Source: Sialis fuliginosa (lineage: Eukaryota > Arthropoda > Insecta > Megaloptera > Sialidae). Taken from it: a stretch of DNA of 64,000 nt. The notes beneath the pieces were generated by a model, which saw only the letters and a program-made list of their open reading frames with translations, had not been told where the DNA came from and did no database searches. This document shows, in pieces, positions 1-9,879 of this stretch; position 1 is the first letter of the stretch; the number at the start of each line of letters is the position of its first letter. The position numbers were made by a program, and so were the translations under genes. Location of the stretch: positions 34,543,098 through 34,607,097 of the forward strand of contig OY540812.1 in NCBI GenBank assembly GCA_961205875.1, in the 5' to 3' direction.

Positions 1-1552
1 ACAGTTGGTATACGCAGCAAATAAACTGATTAAATTTTCGTTACGAATTTTCAAACAGTTATATCTCAGTGAAAAATAATTGGATTTGCATGATCCAAAG
101 CTCATTCGTAAGCTTGTACTTTCTAGTTTTTGAATCAAGAGCTCAATAATTTTTATCATTCCCTGCCGCTCTGTGCCAATGGTTAAAGGAGTTCGTAAAA
201 TTATCCCTTAATTTTTTATAAACTTAAAAAGCATACAATTTTTGCAAAAATTTTTGAAACTTGCAAACGTAAGTATGTAACTGTACTGGACTTTTATTTT
301 AATTTTTCATCGTAAAATACGATTCAAGGAGAAACACGTGTAAAAATATAAAAAGTTACGTTATAATAATGAGAAAAGAAAGGTGAATAAAACTAAATTG
401 TTTAAAAAAGTTAATTAATATTTAAAAATTAATAGGTATTAAACAGAAACAATAAAAAATTTTATAATAATAACAAAACAATAAGAAAAGGACGAAATGT
501 TAATAAACAAGAACAACAGTTGAAAATTTGACAACAATTAAAACAAAGATTAACAGCTGAATTAATATTTAAACAATAATTAAAAATTCATCACATAATA
601 AAGAACGAGACAATTAATATAATTGTCGAAAGTTTTTCAGATATTGATTTTAAATGTAATTTAAAATTGAGTCCAGTTTTTAAATTAACTTTAAACTATT
701 GTGCTTACAATTAAATAGTATAATTAACAACACAATATTATATTATTTATTATTTTACTAATTATAATGATTACAAGATATTAATGAATGTGAAAATTAT
801 ATTTAATTTATTATGACAACTGTGTTTTCTATTGTTTTATTTTACAATATAATATTTTTAATAACTATCGCTAGTAGCTTGTGCTGACGGCTTTAAAAGA
901 CAATGTCCTCAATAATGTTTGTTGAAATTGTAATTGTAATTTTACTTTTAATGCTAAAAGTGAGCCATTATTTACTCATCCATCTACATTTTTACTGGCT
1001 TCATTAAATTGTACCTGACAAAATAGAATATACTGATGTCGTTGGAATTGGTGATGTACTTACATACCTATTATGAAGGGACAGCAATATAATTTAATTT
1101 TTGTATCTTTTTCAGTATTGAATCGTGCTAAGGTGATATCTGTGTAGGGATGCCAAATTAGTCGACTTTTTTAATACCCGTGTAGTCAGTATTTCCAATT
1201 TTAATACCCGAATCTATTTTTGCTAATTTTCATATGCATTTGCATATTTTGATAAATTTGAAATTTATTTGCATATTTTGATTTTATTTTGGTGGATAAA
1301 TGTCCAAAATCAAATACAAAAATTTGTATTTACCACACGAAATTTTATTGGTGTATCACGAACTGTAATTTTTTATATCAAGTTTTACAAAATATATATT
1401 TCAATTTTATTAAAATTCGAAACAAAATTTTTGGCAGAAAAAGTTGCATATTTTTGCTGTTTTATATGTTTTACTGCATATTTGGGGTTAATATCGTGCA
1501 TATTTTTAATATATAAATACTCGACGAAATAATTAGCATCCGTATATGAAGT
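1..1552. other. AT-rich stretch without a recognisable gene
   Basis: I see only AT-rich sequence with frequent stops in all frames. The short open frames at 1269-1621 have no recognisable motif. A stretch around 1200-1290 repeats the words 'tttaatacccg' and 'gcatattttga' a few times, which is weak local duplication. No terminal inverted repeats or splice-bounded exon could be supported. Confidence 0.5.
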
Positions 1553-1889
1553 CCCGGGAAAAATATTCAGATCTGAAGTGATCAAATCAGATCGTGATAG
1601 ATCTGCATTTTGAGACATCATATTTTTTCACTGGTTTTTGATCTGTGGAGACCTGCAAAGATCTACAACGACCTACAAAGATCTACAAAGATTTTTAAAG
1701 ATCGTGATTGATTGAAAAGTTGAAAATTTATGAAATTTCAACATTACAACGATCTTCAGAGATTATAAATAGTTGTAGATCTTTGCAGATCTCCACAGAT
1801 CAAAAACCATTGAAAAAATATGATGTCTCAAAATGCAGATCAATCAAGATTTGATTTGATCACTTCAGATCTGAAATTTTTTATCGGGG
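1553..1889. mobile_element. Short copy of the GATCT-rich inverted-repeat element
   Basis: Inverted arms of about 100 bp pair 1553-1660 with 1785-1889. The ends read 'cccgggaaaaatattcagat' on the left and the complement of 'atctgaaattttttatcggg' on the right. Inside are 'gatctacaaagatctacaaa' type repeats. The ends match the larger copy at 26434-27752, so this is a small member of the same family. No TA target duplication is visible here, and the right end has drifted ('atcgggg' in place of 'cccggg'). Confidence 0.75.
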
Positions 1890-2082
1890 TGATTGATTTT
1901 TTCTTCTTTATTTCAGGATTGTTTATATTGTTCAGTCATACTTTTTGTAGATATTTTTTGAAACGGTGCATTTTTTATCTAAGGCGTCCAAGTCCAACCA
2001 TCCAACCTTATTGTTTTGTGTTAAAAATTTAATTGTCATTCTAAATTAAAAAAAAAAACTTAAATTAAAATTATTTTCTAGA

Positions 2083-2583
2083 TTTCTGTTTTAAAAAGAC
2101 CGTAATGGGTTACAATTAAAGTATGTATTTTTGTTTCGAACTATTTTTTCCTATTTTTCGAACCAATGATTTTGTAGCATTACATCATAATTCTTAGAAG
2201 TTTTAATACCGAAAACACAGCACTTTATTTAATTATTTTAATCGATCCGGTGCTATTTAAATGACACTGGACTTTTTTCTTTAAACATTTCCCTACTTTT
2301 AAATGCCACAATAACAAACTTTTAAAATTCCACATAGAACATTTATAAATTAATATACGACGCATTTTCTGATATTATAAATAAAATGTCACTGTTTTGT
2401 TTATATTATGAAATAATAAGAGACATGGGAAGTCTCAAAACAATAATTTAAGTAACAGTTGTTGACAGTAAGGTTGGTAAGGTCAAACCAACAATAACGC
2501 CAAAAAACAGTTCTATTTTTAAATATTCGAAACAAAAATACATATTTTTATTATGATCCACTACGACCTTTTTAAAACAGAAA
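2083..2583. mobile_element. MITE-like element with 57-bp inverted arms
   Basis: The sequence at 2083-2139 is found as an imperfect reverse complement at 2526-2583; shared words include 'tatttttgtttcgaa' and 'ctgttttaaaaa'. The 386-bp spacer has no coding sense. Inverted arms at this spacing fit a non-autonomous DNA element. The superfamily is not recognisable, and I could not fix a target duplication. Confidence 0.6.
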
Positions 2584-2866
2584 TTGTGAAAAGTTAAAGG
2601 GAATTTGAAATAAAATTATACAACTATATTTTATGTAAAATGTAGGTATATTATTTTAAAATTTCATAAAAACAATCAAATGACTTTCTAGTACTACACA
2701 ATTCACTCATTGCCAAGTGACAATCTAATGCAGTAATAAATACAGTGCGTTCACGATGAAAGGAAAAAATTCGTTTCAAATTCAGGTAATTATTTTGTGG
2801 AAAAACGCTCGGACCCGTCGATTAGTATTTTTAGTTGCGGATTTTTTGACATAATAAAATTGTATA

Positions 2867-2935
2867 CAGGGTGTCTCAGGAAAAACATATGCAGTCATCT
2901 TTGATTTTTTTAAATGGAACACCCTATATATTATA
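2867..2935. repeat. Fragment related to 'acagggtgtc' foldback elements
   Basis: It begins 'tacagggtgtctcagg' and contains 'tttttttaaatggaacaccct', the same pattern as the arms of the foldback element at 11703-13257 (11860-11885). Only this scrap is recognisable. 'ACAGGGTGTC' ends are typical of Tc1/mariner-type TIRs in insects. Confidence 0.45.
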
Positions 2936-3128
2936 CCATTTTTGAATTGTGCGATAAATTCTGAACACTTTTTGTACAGCATATCATATCTCTAAAATCA
3001 GCGGTTTCCGGAATAATGACGTTTGAAAATTATCATTTTGAAATACACACAAGTCAAATAAAATGTTAAAATTGAACAAAAACACTTTGAACATTTTTTT
3101 TAATGCCAAAAAAAATAACCTGGTATTG

Positions 3129-3189
3129 CAAAAAAGGAAAAAAAAAATAAAAAAGAAGAAAAAAAAGGAAAAATAAGAGGAAAAAAAAG
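3129..3189. repeat. Polypurine tract
   Basis: About 60 bases are almost all A and G, with GGAAAA and AAGAAG runs and only one or two T interruptions. It is low-complexity DNA able to adopt unusual structure. No gene. Confidence 0.8.
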
Positions 3190-3265
3190 TTCAATGTTTT
3201 TTTATATCGTAATTCATACACAGAGAAAAATATTTCATAACAATCACTCAATTTTTAAAGAAATA

Positions 3266-3652
3266 CAGCCGAGTCTCGAAAATTTTAAGTTTTTTTCTGT
3301 CCCCTTGAAAAACACTCGATAAATTGAAAAAAATCCATGTCCCCTCGGTAATTTGAAGTAACGGCATCTTGCTCGCCAACACTATAATTTGAAGTGAGTG
3401 CTCCCCAACTCTCTATAATTTGAAGTATTTTGAATCACTTCTGTAATTCGTTTTATCATGCATAGAGTTGTTCTTTGTTTACGTACATTGTTACGTACAT
3501 AATTGAGTTTTTAGTTTTCGTTCAACTTACAATTAGTTAAATTAAACATTTATGTAGCTTTAATATTTGCATTTTCTTATTTTTCATAAGTGTATGTACC
3601 AATTGAACCATATGTGTGGTCCCTTGAGTTTCAAATTATCGAGAGTCGACTG
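3266..3652. mobile_element. pogo/Tigger-like MITE
   Basis: The left end 'cagccgagtctcgaaaattt' and the complement of the right end, 'cagtcgactctcgataattt', match at 15 of 20 positions. Both ends are flanked by TA (3264-3265 and 3653-3654), the target duplication of Tc1/mariner-superfamily elements. The consensus CAGTCGACTCTCGATAATTTG resembles pogo/Tigger-like ends in many arthropods. The 387-bp body has no transposase, so it is non-autonomous. Confidence 0.75.
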
Positions 3653-3699
3653 TATTACTATTTGATTCAGTATTCTTAAAACGGGAGACAATTTTTTTG

Positions 3700-4410
3700 T
3701 ACTTCTTTCATATTAATTTTTTTTAATTTTGATATATTTATCTATTAATATCTACATAACTGTTTATGATGTTAAAGAAAATTCGGACAAAATAATATTC
3801 AATAAAAATAAAAATTTCAACATTCACTCCTAATATCAAAAGAGGGGGACGAGGTTGAGTTTTTGATGTTTATAGCTACTTTAGTATAATAGTGAATTCG
3901 GGTAAAATAGTCTTCAATAAAAATAAAAATTTCGACATTCAACCCCTAATGGCGGAGGTCGATAGGGGTGGGTTTCTACAATTTTTAATTAAGATCTGAG
4001 ATATTTACGATTTTGTATAGGTAATGAATAAAAATAAAAAAATAAATATTAATCTAATATTTCATCCCCTGTCACGTATGGAAGGTTGTGATTAGTTTCA
4101 TTCAATCCAGCGGAAGAAAATGTTCAGAGGGGGGGGGGGGGGGAACAAAGGCCGAGTTATTTATTATTTTGTGTAATGAATAAAAAACAAACAAAAAAAT
4201 AATTTAATTTCATCCCCTGTTGTAATTAGTTTCATTCGATCTGGCGGGAAAAATACCACAGGCGTGAGGGTTTTAGGGGGAGGAAACAACTCCCTTTCTC
4301 GTATAGGAACCGAGATGTTTATGATTTTGTATAATAAATAAAAGAGCAAAACAAAGGAAAAATATATAGTTTCGTAATCCACGTGAGCGAAGCCGCTGAT
4401 ATTAGCTAGT
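3700..4410 (+). mobile_element. Helitron-like 3' end fragment
   Basis: The segment ends 'gagcgaagccgctgatatta' followed by GCTAGT. That is a short stem-loop then CTAG/T, the usual 3' end of a common insect Helitron family. A second 3' end is at 16637-16664. The body contains direct copies of 'ataataatttcgacattcaa'-type text also seen near 16500, plus 'cattcgatc' segments also present near 27010. No Rep/helicase coding is present, so this is a non-autonomous remnant. The 5' boundary is uncertain. Confidence 0.55.
4129..4143. repeat. 15-base G homopolymer
   Basis: Uninterrupted run of G inside the Helitron-like segment. Length may be unreliable if it was sequenced with homopolymer-prone chemistry. 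Confidence 0.9.
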
Positions 4411-4898
4411 TATCAAATAAATCTGAAAAATATAAACTTACAAACCCTTACACGCTAGTGGCTCCATCTCTCGGCATTTTTAGTAAACAACGCGTATAGG
4501 ACTCTACTAAAAAAGTGATACCCGGCTTGTATAATGTAATTTGGGATAAAATAAATACATTAAACTAACCCGAAGCAAATATAAATAGATTCATGGTACA
4601 CTTAAACGTTGATATAACCTACATTATATATTTTTACAATGTTTTGAAGATATTTAGAACTAGCTAATTAGAATTGTTTATGATATGACTTACATGCTTT
4701 GTATTTTTGTAGGATTACTCATAAAGAGAACAGGTAATATTAGACAATTTACAATGAATACATACATATACAAGAAGATATTCAACTTTTAGCAATAAAG
4801 ATGAAATTCTATATGGGTGGTTCTTTGGTTAAAGCAAATAATTGTACTTTTTATGGATTGTTAACGGCTCATATATTGAGAAGCTTTTTTCTTTTCAG

Positions 4899-5160
4899 GG
4901 TTCCGAAGAAACCCTATTAATGTCATTTTGTCGTCCGTCCGTCCTTTTCACTCAAAGCTACATAGTTGATAAACTATATAAGCTAGAAACTTGAAATTTA
5001 TACTGAACATGTAAAAAGATGCCCTCTAGTAAAAGATGTAATTTATTGAAAACGTAATATTTTAGAGAGAGGGGGCACTAAGGAGCTAAAGCTAGGTAAA
5101 AAATATTTTTTTTATACCAAGGCATGTGGCACGTTAAAATATAGGTATAACCAAACAAGC
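4899..5160. repeat. Dispersed 'agggttccg' repeat, copy 1
   Basis: It starts 'agggttccgaagaaacccta', runs through a CGTCC microsatellite ('cgtccgtccgtcc') and on to 'gataaactatataagctaga'. The same order of words is found at 9794-9877 plus 11649-11700, where a foldback element splits it. A third start occurs near 17705. It is a dispersed non-coding repeat whose class I do not know. This copy preserves the empty target site used by the element at 9880-11648. Confidence 0.65.
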
Positions 5161-5357
5161 GGAATTTGACCATTTTTTTTCTAAATCAAAAATGGTGCCT
5201 GCAGGGGGCTTTAAAGCAAATAAAAAAAAAAAAAAACAAATATTGTATAGGTACCAAGACGTGTGGGGTATCGAAATGTAGATCTCAATTAGTAGAATAT
5301 GACCCTATTTTTTATTTTTATTTTTTTAAACTCAAAAATTGCGCCACCAATAATTTG

Positions 5358-5374
5358 CCCCCCCCCCCCCCCCC
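5358..5374. repeat. 17-base C homopolymer
   Basis: Uninterrupted C run. It makes the overlapping open frames here (proline- or glycine-rich) meaningless. Confidence 0.9.
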
Positions 5375-5706
5375 TCTAACACTGTAACTACTGGTTCTAA
5401 AAATCTGAAAAATAATTGGTAACGAGACTTATCACGAGAATTATCAATGACAAATACTAAAGTCAACAATATAATTTTAAATTTTGAAATAATAAAAAAA
5501 ATTGGTGTCCAATGTCCAGCATTAATTAATAGGAAAGGTCCTATATACTTCCACACGACAACGCGCGACCTCACGTAGCACAATAGTCCACGGTATTTAG
5601 ATTAAATTCGCCAAATACATAGAAGAAAAAAATTATCAAGTTTTGATACTTTGTCCACGAACTCTCAGTATAGTCCAGTACATTTAGACGAAAAATAGCT
5701 GTGTCT

Positions 5707-6111
5707 GGGGAAAAATTCGCAATAAGCTGAATTTTTGTATACACCTTCATTTTGTCTTTATAAATAAGATACCAAAAGTCCCCAACAATCCCATGCGAGC
5801 ATACTTTTTTACAGCCCACAAAAGGTGCTAACAATTAGTTTTAAGTAAATATCTCTGTATGTATTGGTTCTATGACTAAAATAGTTATTATCAAATATAA
5901 AGTTTAGAAAATTACCTACAATAAAGATCTTACAACTTTTTTCGCACAAGTAATCGTTTTCGCTTATTAAGAGGGTATTCTAATTGTTAGCACCTTTTGT
6001 GGGCTGTAAAAAAGTATGCTCGCATGGGATTGTTGGGGACTTTTGGTATCTTATTTATAAAGACAAAATGAAGGTGTATACAAAAATTCAGCTTATTGCG
6101 AATTTTTCCCC
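5707..6111. repeat. Hairpin with 131-bp arms
   Basis: The arm at 5707-5838 is reverse-complemented at 5981-6111 almost without mismatch (for example 'agcaccttttgtgggctgta' against its complement), around a spacer of about 140 bp. It lies directly beside the foldback at 6142-7225. The two may be parts of one rearranged element, because words from the outer flank near 5640 ('gtccacgaactct') recur inverted near 7236. Confidence 0.75.
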
Positions 6112-6141
6112 AGAGAAAACCTAATGTTCCTGGACTAGTAA

Positions 6142-7225
6142 GGTTCGGAATAAGATCCCGAAAAGTTCCCACCTAAATCATGGATGGAACATCCCCTTTC
6201 ACGTAAAAAACTACCCCCGGAATAAAATTTATCCCAGTTTTTCCCATTTTTCATCCGAACCAATCGTTGCCCAAAGTGAAGGGTAGTATTGGGAACGCAG
6301 CGAAAAATCGGCGTAACAATAGTTTTCAACATACATATTTCCAAAACGGCTGATTTTACGTAAAAAATAATAATGATAAAAATTAATCTTCTCTATGAGA
6401 TCCATGCACCACGAATTTTTTTCAAACGTTTTTCATTGATTTTTTTGCCCATTTTTCACAAACGTGCATTCTATTATTTTACATGGAGAAGATTTTTTAG
6501 TAAAAATTATCATCAAAATATGGTAAAATATGTTGTCTATGTGTGTGCGTATGTGTATGTGTGCCTGTCCCCTGAATTTTTGTCGCACGCTTAACTCATG
6601 AACCACTGGACCGATTTTAATGAAACTTTCTTTGTTGGTTCTGACTAGTAGATGATCCCATATAAAAATCATCAAAATCGTGTGGAAGGTAAGGAGGTAG
6701 TACCTAAAAATCAGTATTTTTTCAAAATATCTCAAAAAGACGCATCGTTTGTTTAAATTGTATTATATTTTGTAAAAAAAATGGAGTGTACAATGTACAT
6801 TTGTGAAAAAAGGTAAAAAAATCAATGAAAAACGTTTGAAAAAAATTCGTGGTGCATGGATCTCATAGAGAAGATTATGTTCTATAATTTTTATCATTAT
6901 CATTTTTTACGTAAAATCAGCCGTTTTGGAAATATGTATGTTGAAAACTATTGTTACGCCGATTTTCCGCTGCGTTCCCAAAACTACCCTTCACTTTGAG
7001 CAACGATTGCGATAGTAGGCTGAGAATTAACCGAATAGTGCATATGATATTTTTTACGTAGAATTTTATGTAGAATCTTTAATTCCTGTAATATTTTTTT
7101 CTCCGAACGGTGGTTCCGATAAAAAAATGGGAAAAACTGGAATAAATTTCATTCCGGGGGTAGTTTTTCACGTGAAAGGGGATGTTCCATCCACGATTTA
7201 GGTGGGAACTTTTCGGGCTCTTATT
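6142..7225. mobile_element. Foldback element with arms of 300-400 bp
   Basis: 6142-6451 pairs with 6807-7225. Shared words include 'ccatgcaccacgaatttttt' and 'cggctgattttacgtaaaaa', each present as complement on the other side. The loop (6535-6730) holds a separate dispersed repeat with 'taactcatgaaccac', also found at 19475-19670. No transposase is present, so it is a non-autonomous element of unknown superfamily. The right arm carries an extra insertion near 7010-7100. Confidence 0.7.
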
Positions 7226-7287
7226 TCAAACCCTACTAAGAGTTCGTGGACAAAGTATCAAAACTTTATGAATTTGTTCTTCTAAAA

Positions 7288-7442
7288 CTTCTAATTTACT
7301 TGGACTACAAGTGGCATTACAAAATCTGAACAAATTAGGATACGAACCCTTACCTCACCCACCTTACTCATCGGACCTCTCGCCCACTTTTTCAAGCACC
7401 TCGATAACTTCATACAGATGCCAAAAATGCCTTCGAACAACC
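7288..7442 (+). pseudogene. mariner transposase C-terminal fragment
   Basis: Reading forward, one frame gives LGYEPLPHPPYSSDLSPT, the C-terminal block of mariner (DD34D) transposases in which PHPPYSPDLSPTD carries the last catalytic aspartate. A frameshift follows, after which the next frame reads FFKHLDNFIQ, the normal continuation. Only about 50 residues of the roughly 345-residue protein remain. The N-terminal DNA-binding domain and the first two catalytic aspartates are absent, so it is inactive. The open frame on the opposite strand here is a shadow. It ends about 55 bases before the LRR exon and has no functional link with it. Confidence 0.8.
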
Positions 7443-7496
7443 TAATATCTGTAACCGGTAGAGTATGTAATAACATTATTTGGAAGTGCCAAAGAA

Positions 7497-7781
7497 TCAA
7501 CATATTTCTTCTAATTCAATATTTTTACATTTGGATGCACTTATTCTTGTATTTTCGCTAAGTAAAGGTGGAGTGTACGGTCTTGTTTTAGCTACCTCCA
7601 TTGCTTTAAACAGTGTTGCATCTGTTATATTTCCATAATTATCTATCTTTAGCCATTGTAAATGTGGGCATTGTTCTAACACATCTATTACACCTCTGTC
7701 TGTAACATTGTCACACTTAGATACACCTAAGTGAGTTAGTTTTCCATTTATTGCCCACATTTCTAATAATTCATCATTTAA
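7497..7781 (-). CDS. 3' terminal exon of an F-box/LRR-type protein
   Basis: An acceptor ('tttttacag') at 7790-7782 opens a 285-base exon that stays in frame for 94 residues to a stop at 7497. The peptide reads LNDELLEMWAINGKLTHLGV and continues with KCDNVTDRGVIDVLEQCP and LKIDNYGNITDATLFKAM, two cysteine-type leucine-rich repeats of the kind found in F-box/LRR (SCF substrate-receptor) and AMN1-like proteins. The tail after them is a short non-repeat segment ending KNIELEEIC. No upstream exon can be identified at higher coordinates within this window: 7.8-8.1 kb is repeat and 8.1-9.8 kb is a transposon. The parent gene must therefore continue beyond recognisable exons, or this exon is a relic. 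The frame is clean, which favours a real exon. Function beyond protein-protein recognition is inference. Confidence 0.65.
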   Translation of the reverse strand, partial: LNDELLEMWAINGKLTHLGVSKCDNVTDRGVIDVLEQCPHLQWLKIDNYGNITDATLFKAMEVAKTRPYTPPLLSENTRISASKCKNIELEEIC

Positions 7782-7839
7782 CTGTAAAAATAATTAGGGC
7801 AAGGGGGTCTATCATGCCCCGGGCGCCATGCCACATATA

Positions 7840-7905
7840 TCATATTACCCTCTCACTAACACTTCTACGAAGGAAGTGAGTAGAAATAATATGACAACTG
7901 AATTT
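7840..7905. repeat. Dispersed repeat shared with 13440-13600 and 14100-14185
   Basis: Contains 'ctacgaaggaagtgag', which is found inverted at 13545-13570 ('cactcacttccttcgta') and again near 14165. Non-coding. 7785-8118 otherwise holds only AT-rich sequence with TATATTT runs. Confidence 0.5.
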
Positions 7906-8118
7906 TCTCAATCGATATAAGCTCACATGAGCCTAAAATAGAAGGTTTTTTATATTTTATATTTATATTTATATTATATTTATATTTTATAGTTCGTTTT
8001 TTTTTACTCCCCCTCCTCTTAAAAATTAAAGAAATAGATTGAGCGTCTGCTGTGGAGTCTTTTAATATTTACTTTGAACGACAATAATTAATTTTTTTTT
8101 ATAGAAATTAATAATTAT

Positions 8119-9780
8119 ACAGTCCCAAGACTGTCAAAGTTTAATATTTCATATGGAAGAAAACTTTAAATACAAAAGTTGTCAGGTTAGATAAACCGCA
8201 TATTTTAAAAATAGTTACATTTGTATAGGGTGTCTAATAAGTGCGTTGCAAATTAAAGTTATGTTTTTTTAAATACAATATATATTTTTTTGATTGATAC
8301 ACTGGTTAACACTGTTTTTGTCACACGAACTTTGTGATGATTTTTGTTCATATTGGTGTACCCTCATTAACAATATATAATAATTTTGTTTCAATCACGT
8401 CCAGTTTTTTTGTGACAGCTACATATTCATTTCTGACCTCATATACGTGTCTTTTTTTTAATAACTTCATTTAGACGACTGTATAACTATTGCATTCAAT
8501 TAACTTACATCTTATATACGTTTGTTACATCGTAAACATGCCACGAAAGTGTTCTAACAACCCCGACAGTTTTTGTTATGTGTGTGGAGAATTAACTTTT
8601 ACATTTCAGCGTCGAAATTGCACATCATTAATTGAACAGTGCTATTTAGACTATTTTGGATTTCCTGTGAGGAATCAAGATAAATCCTGGGTTCCACATA
8701 AATGTTGTGTAACGTGTGTGAGACTGCTATTAAGTTGGGCTAAACAAGAACTCAGACATATGCCATTTGCTATACCAATGATTTGGACCGAACCAAAGGA
8801 TCATGTAAGTGATTGTTATTTTTGTTTGACTCAAACAAAAGGCATTACAACCAAGTCCAAACACACTATCCAGTATCCAAACTTGTCTTCGGCCAACAGA
8901 CCCATCCTACATAGTGCCGAACTGCCTGTGCCAAAGCCTTCAAATCGATCAGAAAGTCAGGATTTGTATATCTGAAAGAGAAATTCCCCAAACTCAGCGA
9001 GGCAAAAATTAAAGAGGGAATATTTGTAGGTCCACAAATACGGCAACTGATAAAAGATAAGAGCTTTGAAGAAAAACCGAATGATCAGGAAAAACTCGCC
9101 TAGAAATGTTTTGTGAACATTGTCCAAAATTTTCTAGGAAACCATAAATCGGAAAATTACAAAGACTTAATAAATGAACTTATAATGTCATATAAAGCTT
9201 TGGGGCGTAATATGTCCTTAAAAATACATATGCTGGACTCTCATCTGGATTTCTTTCCGGCAAATTTGGGTGCTGTGAGTGACGAACAAGGCAAGAGGTT
9301 CCGTCAGGACATTTCCTTAATGGAGAAGCGCTATCAAGGGAAATGGAGTCCAGGAATGCTAGCAGATTATTGTTGGAGACTTAAAAAAGACCTTCCAGAA
9401 GCCAAATATTCACGAAAATCATAAGTATTTATTCTATATTAAGCAATAATTTCTCTAAATATAGCTGATGTTTGTACTTTTTACGAAAATATATGTTTTG
9501 ATGTCACAAGGAAACCTGACGTGTCAATTTTTTTTCATTCGCATATTATTGTTTGGTGGCCCTAGTACATTCAAAATTTGATATAAGTTTTCATGTGACA
9601 AAAAAAGTTAAAATTTTGTTGACCATATAATCAAAAAGTATTTATTTTTTTGGTTATTTTGATATAGCATATGTGGGTTTATACTGATCGGTTTAGAAAT
9701 TAAGACCATTTTTAAAGAGAAAATTGACATATATACATTTAATAAATGAAATATTAAACTTTGACACAGTCTTGGGACAC
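8119..9780. mobile_element. TIR-bounded element carrying a Cys-rich repeat protein
   Basis: The left end (8119-8152) and right end (9747-9780) are inverted copies of about 32 bp. Left reads 'agtcccaagactgtcaaagt'; the complement of the right reads 'tgtcccaagactgtgtcaaa', with a 2-base indel. The 1.66-kb body holds one protein-coding region on the plus strand (8538-9424). A second copy of the outer 130 bp, with the same 'aaatatgcgg' and 'ctaacctgaca' words, lies inverted at 51979-52112. So the ends define a dispersed family. No transposase-like DDE region was found. Target duplication is unclear, and the element abuts the 'agggttccg' repeat at 9794. Confidence 0.75.
8538..9424 (+). pseudogene. 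Broken arthropod repeat protein with CxxC motifs
   Basis: The start is the ATG at 8538 (MPRKCSNNPDSFCYVCGELT). The N-terminal part carries paired cysteines (CYVCGE, HKCCVTC, DCYFCLTQTKG) that look like a zinc-binding module, then a linker. Near 8960 a one-base shift moves to another frame (YLKEKFPKLSEAKIKEG). A single in-frame TAG at 9101-9103 then interrupts the link to the C-terminal block (SLKIHMLDSHLDFFPANLGA, then YQGKWSPGMLADYCW), which ends at 9424. I recognise this as a multicopy unnamed family seen in many arthropod genomes, usually annotated only as uncharacterised. Full length would be close to 295 residues, so little is missing apart from the two lesions. It sits inside the TIR element at 8119-9780, which suggests it is element-encoded. 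Its biochemical role is unknown. Confidence 0.8.
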
Positions 9781-9793
9781 TCTGTAGGTTATT

Positions 9794-9877
9794 AGGGTTC
9801 CGAATAAATCCTAATAATCTCACTTTGTCGTCCGTCCGTCCGTCCTTTTCATTCAAAGTGAAATATCTCGTAAACTA
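9794..9877. repeat. Dispersed 'agggttccg' repeat, copy 2 (split)
   Basis: Starts 'agggttccgaataaatccta', passes a fourfold CGTC microsatellite and stops at 'gtaaacta' where the foldback element begins. The remainder continues at 11651 ('taaactagatactttaaatt'). Comparison with copy 1 ('taaactatataagctagaaa') shows the uninterrupted order. Confidence 0.7.
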
Positions 9878-9879
9878 TA

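Noticed and set aside
3066-3251. Phenylalanine/leucine-rich minus-strand frame
   Set aside because: Translation of the polypurine tract.
5332-5583. Minus-strand frame with a polyglycine run
   Set aside because: It depends on a 17-base C homopolymer and has no motif.
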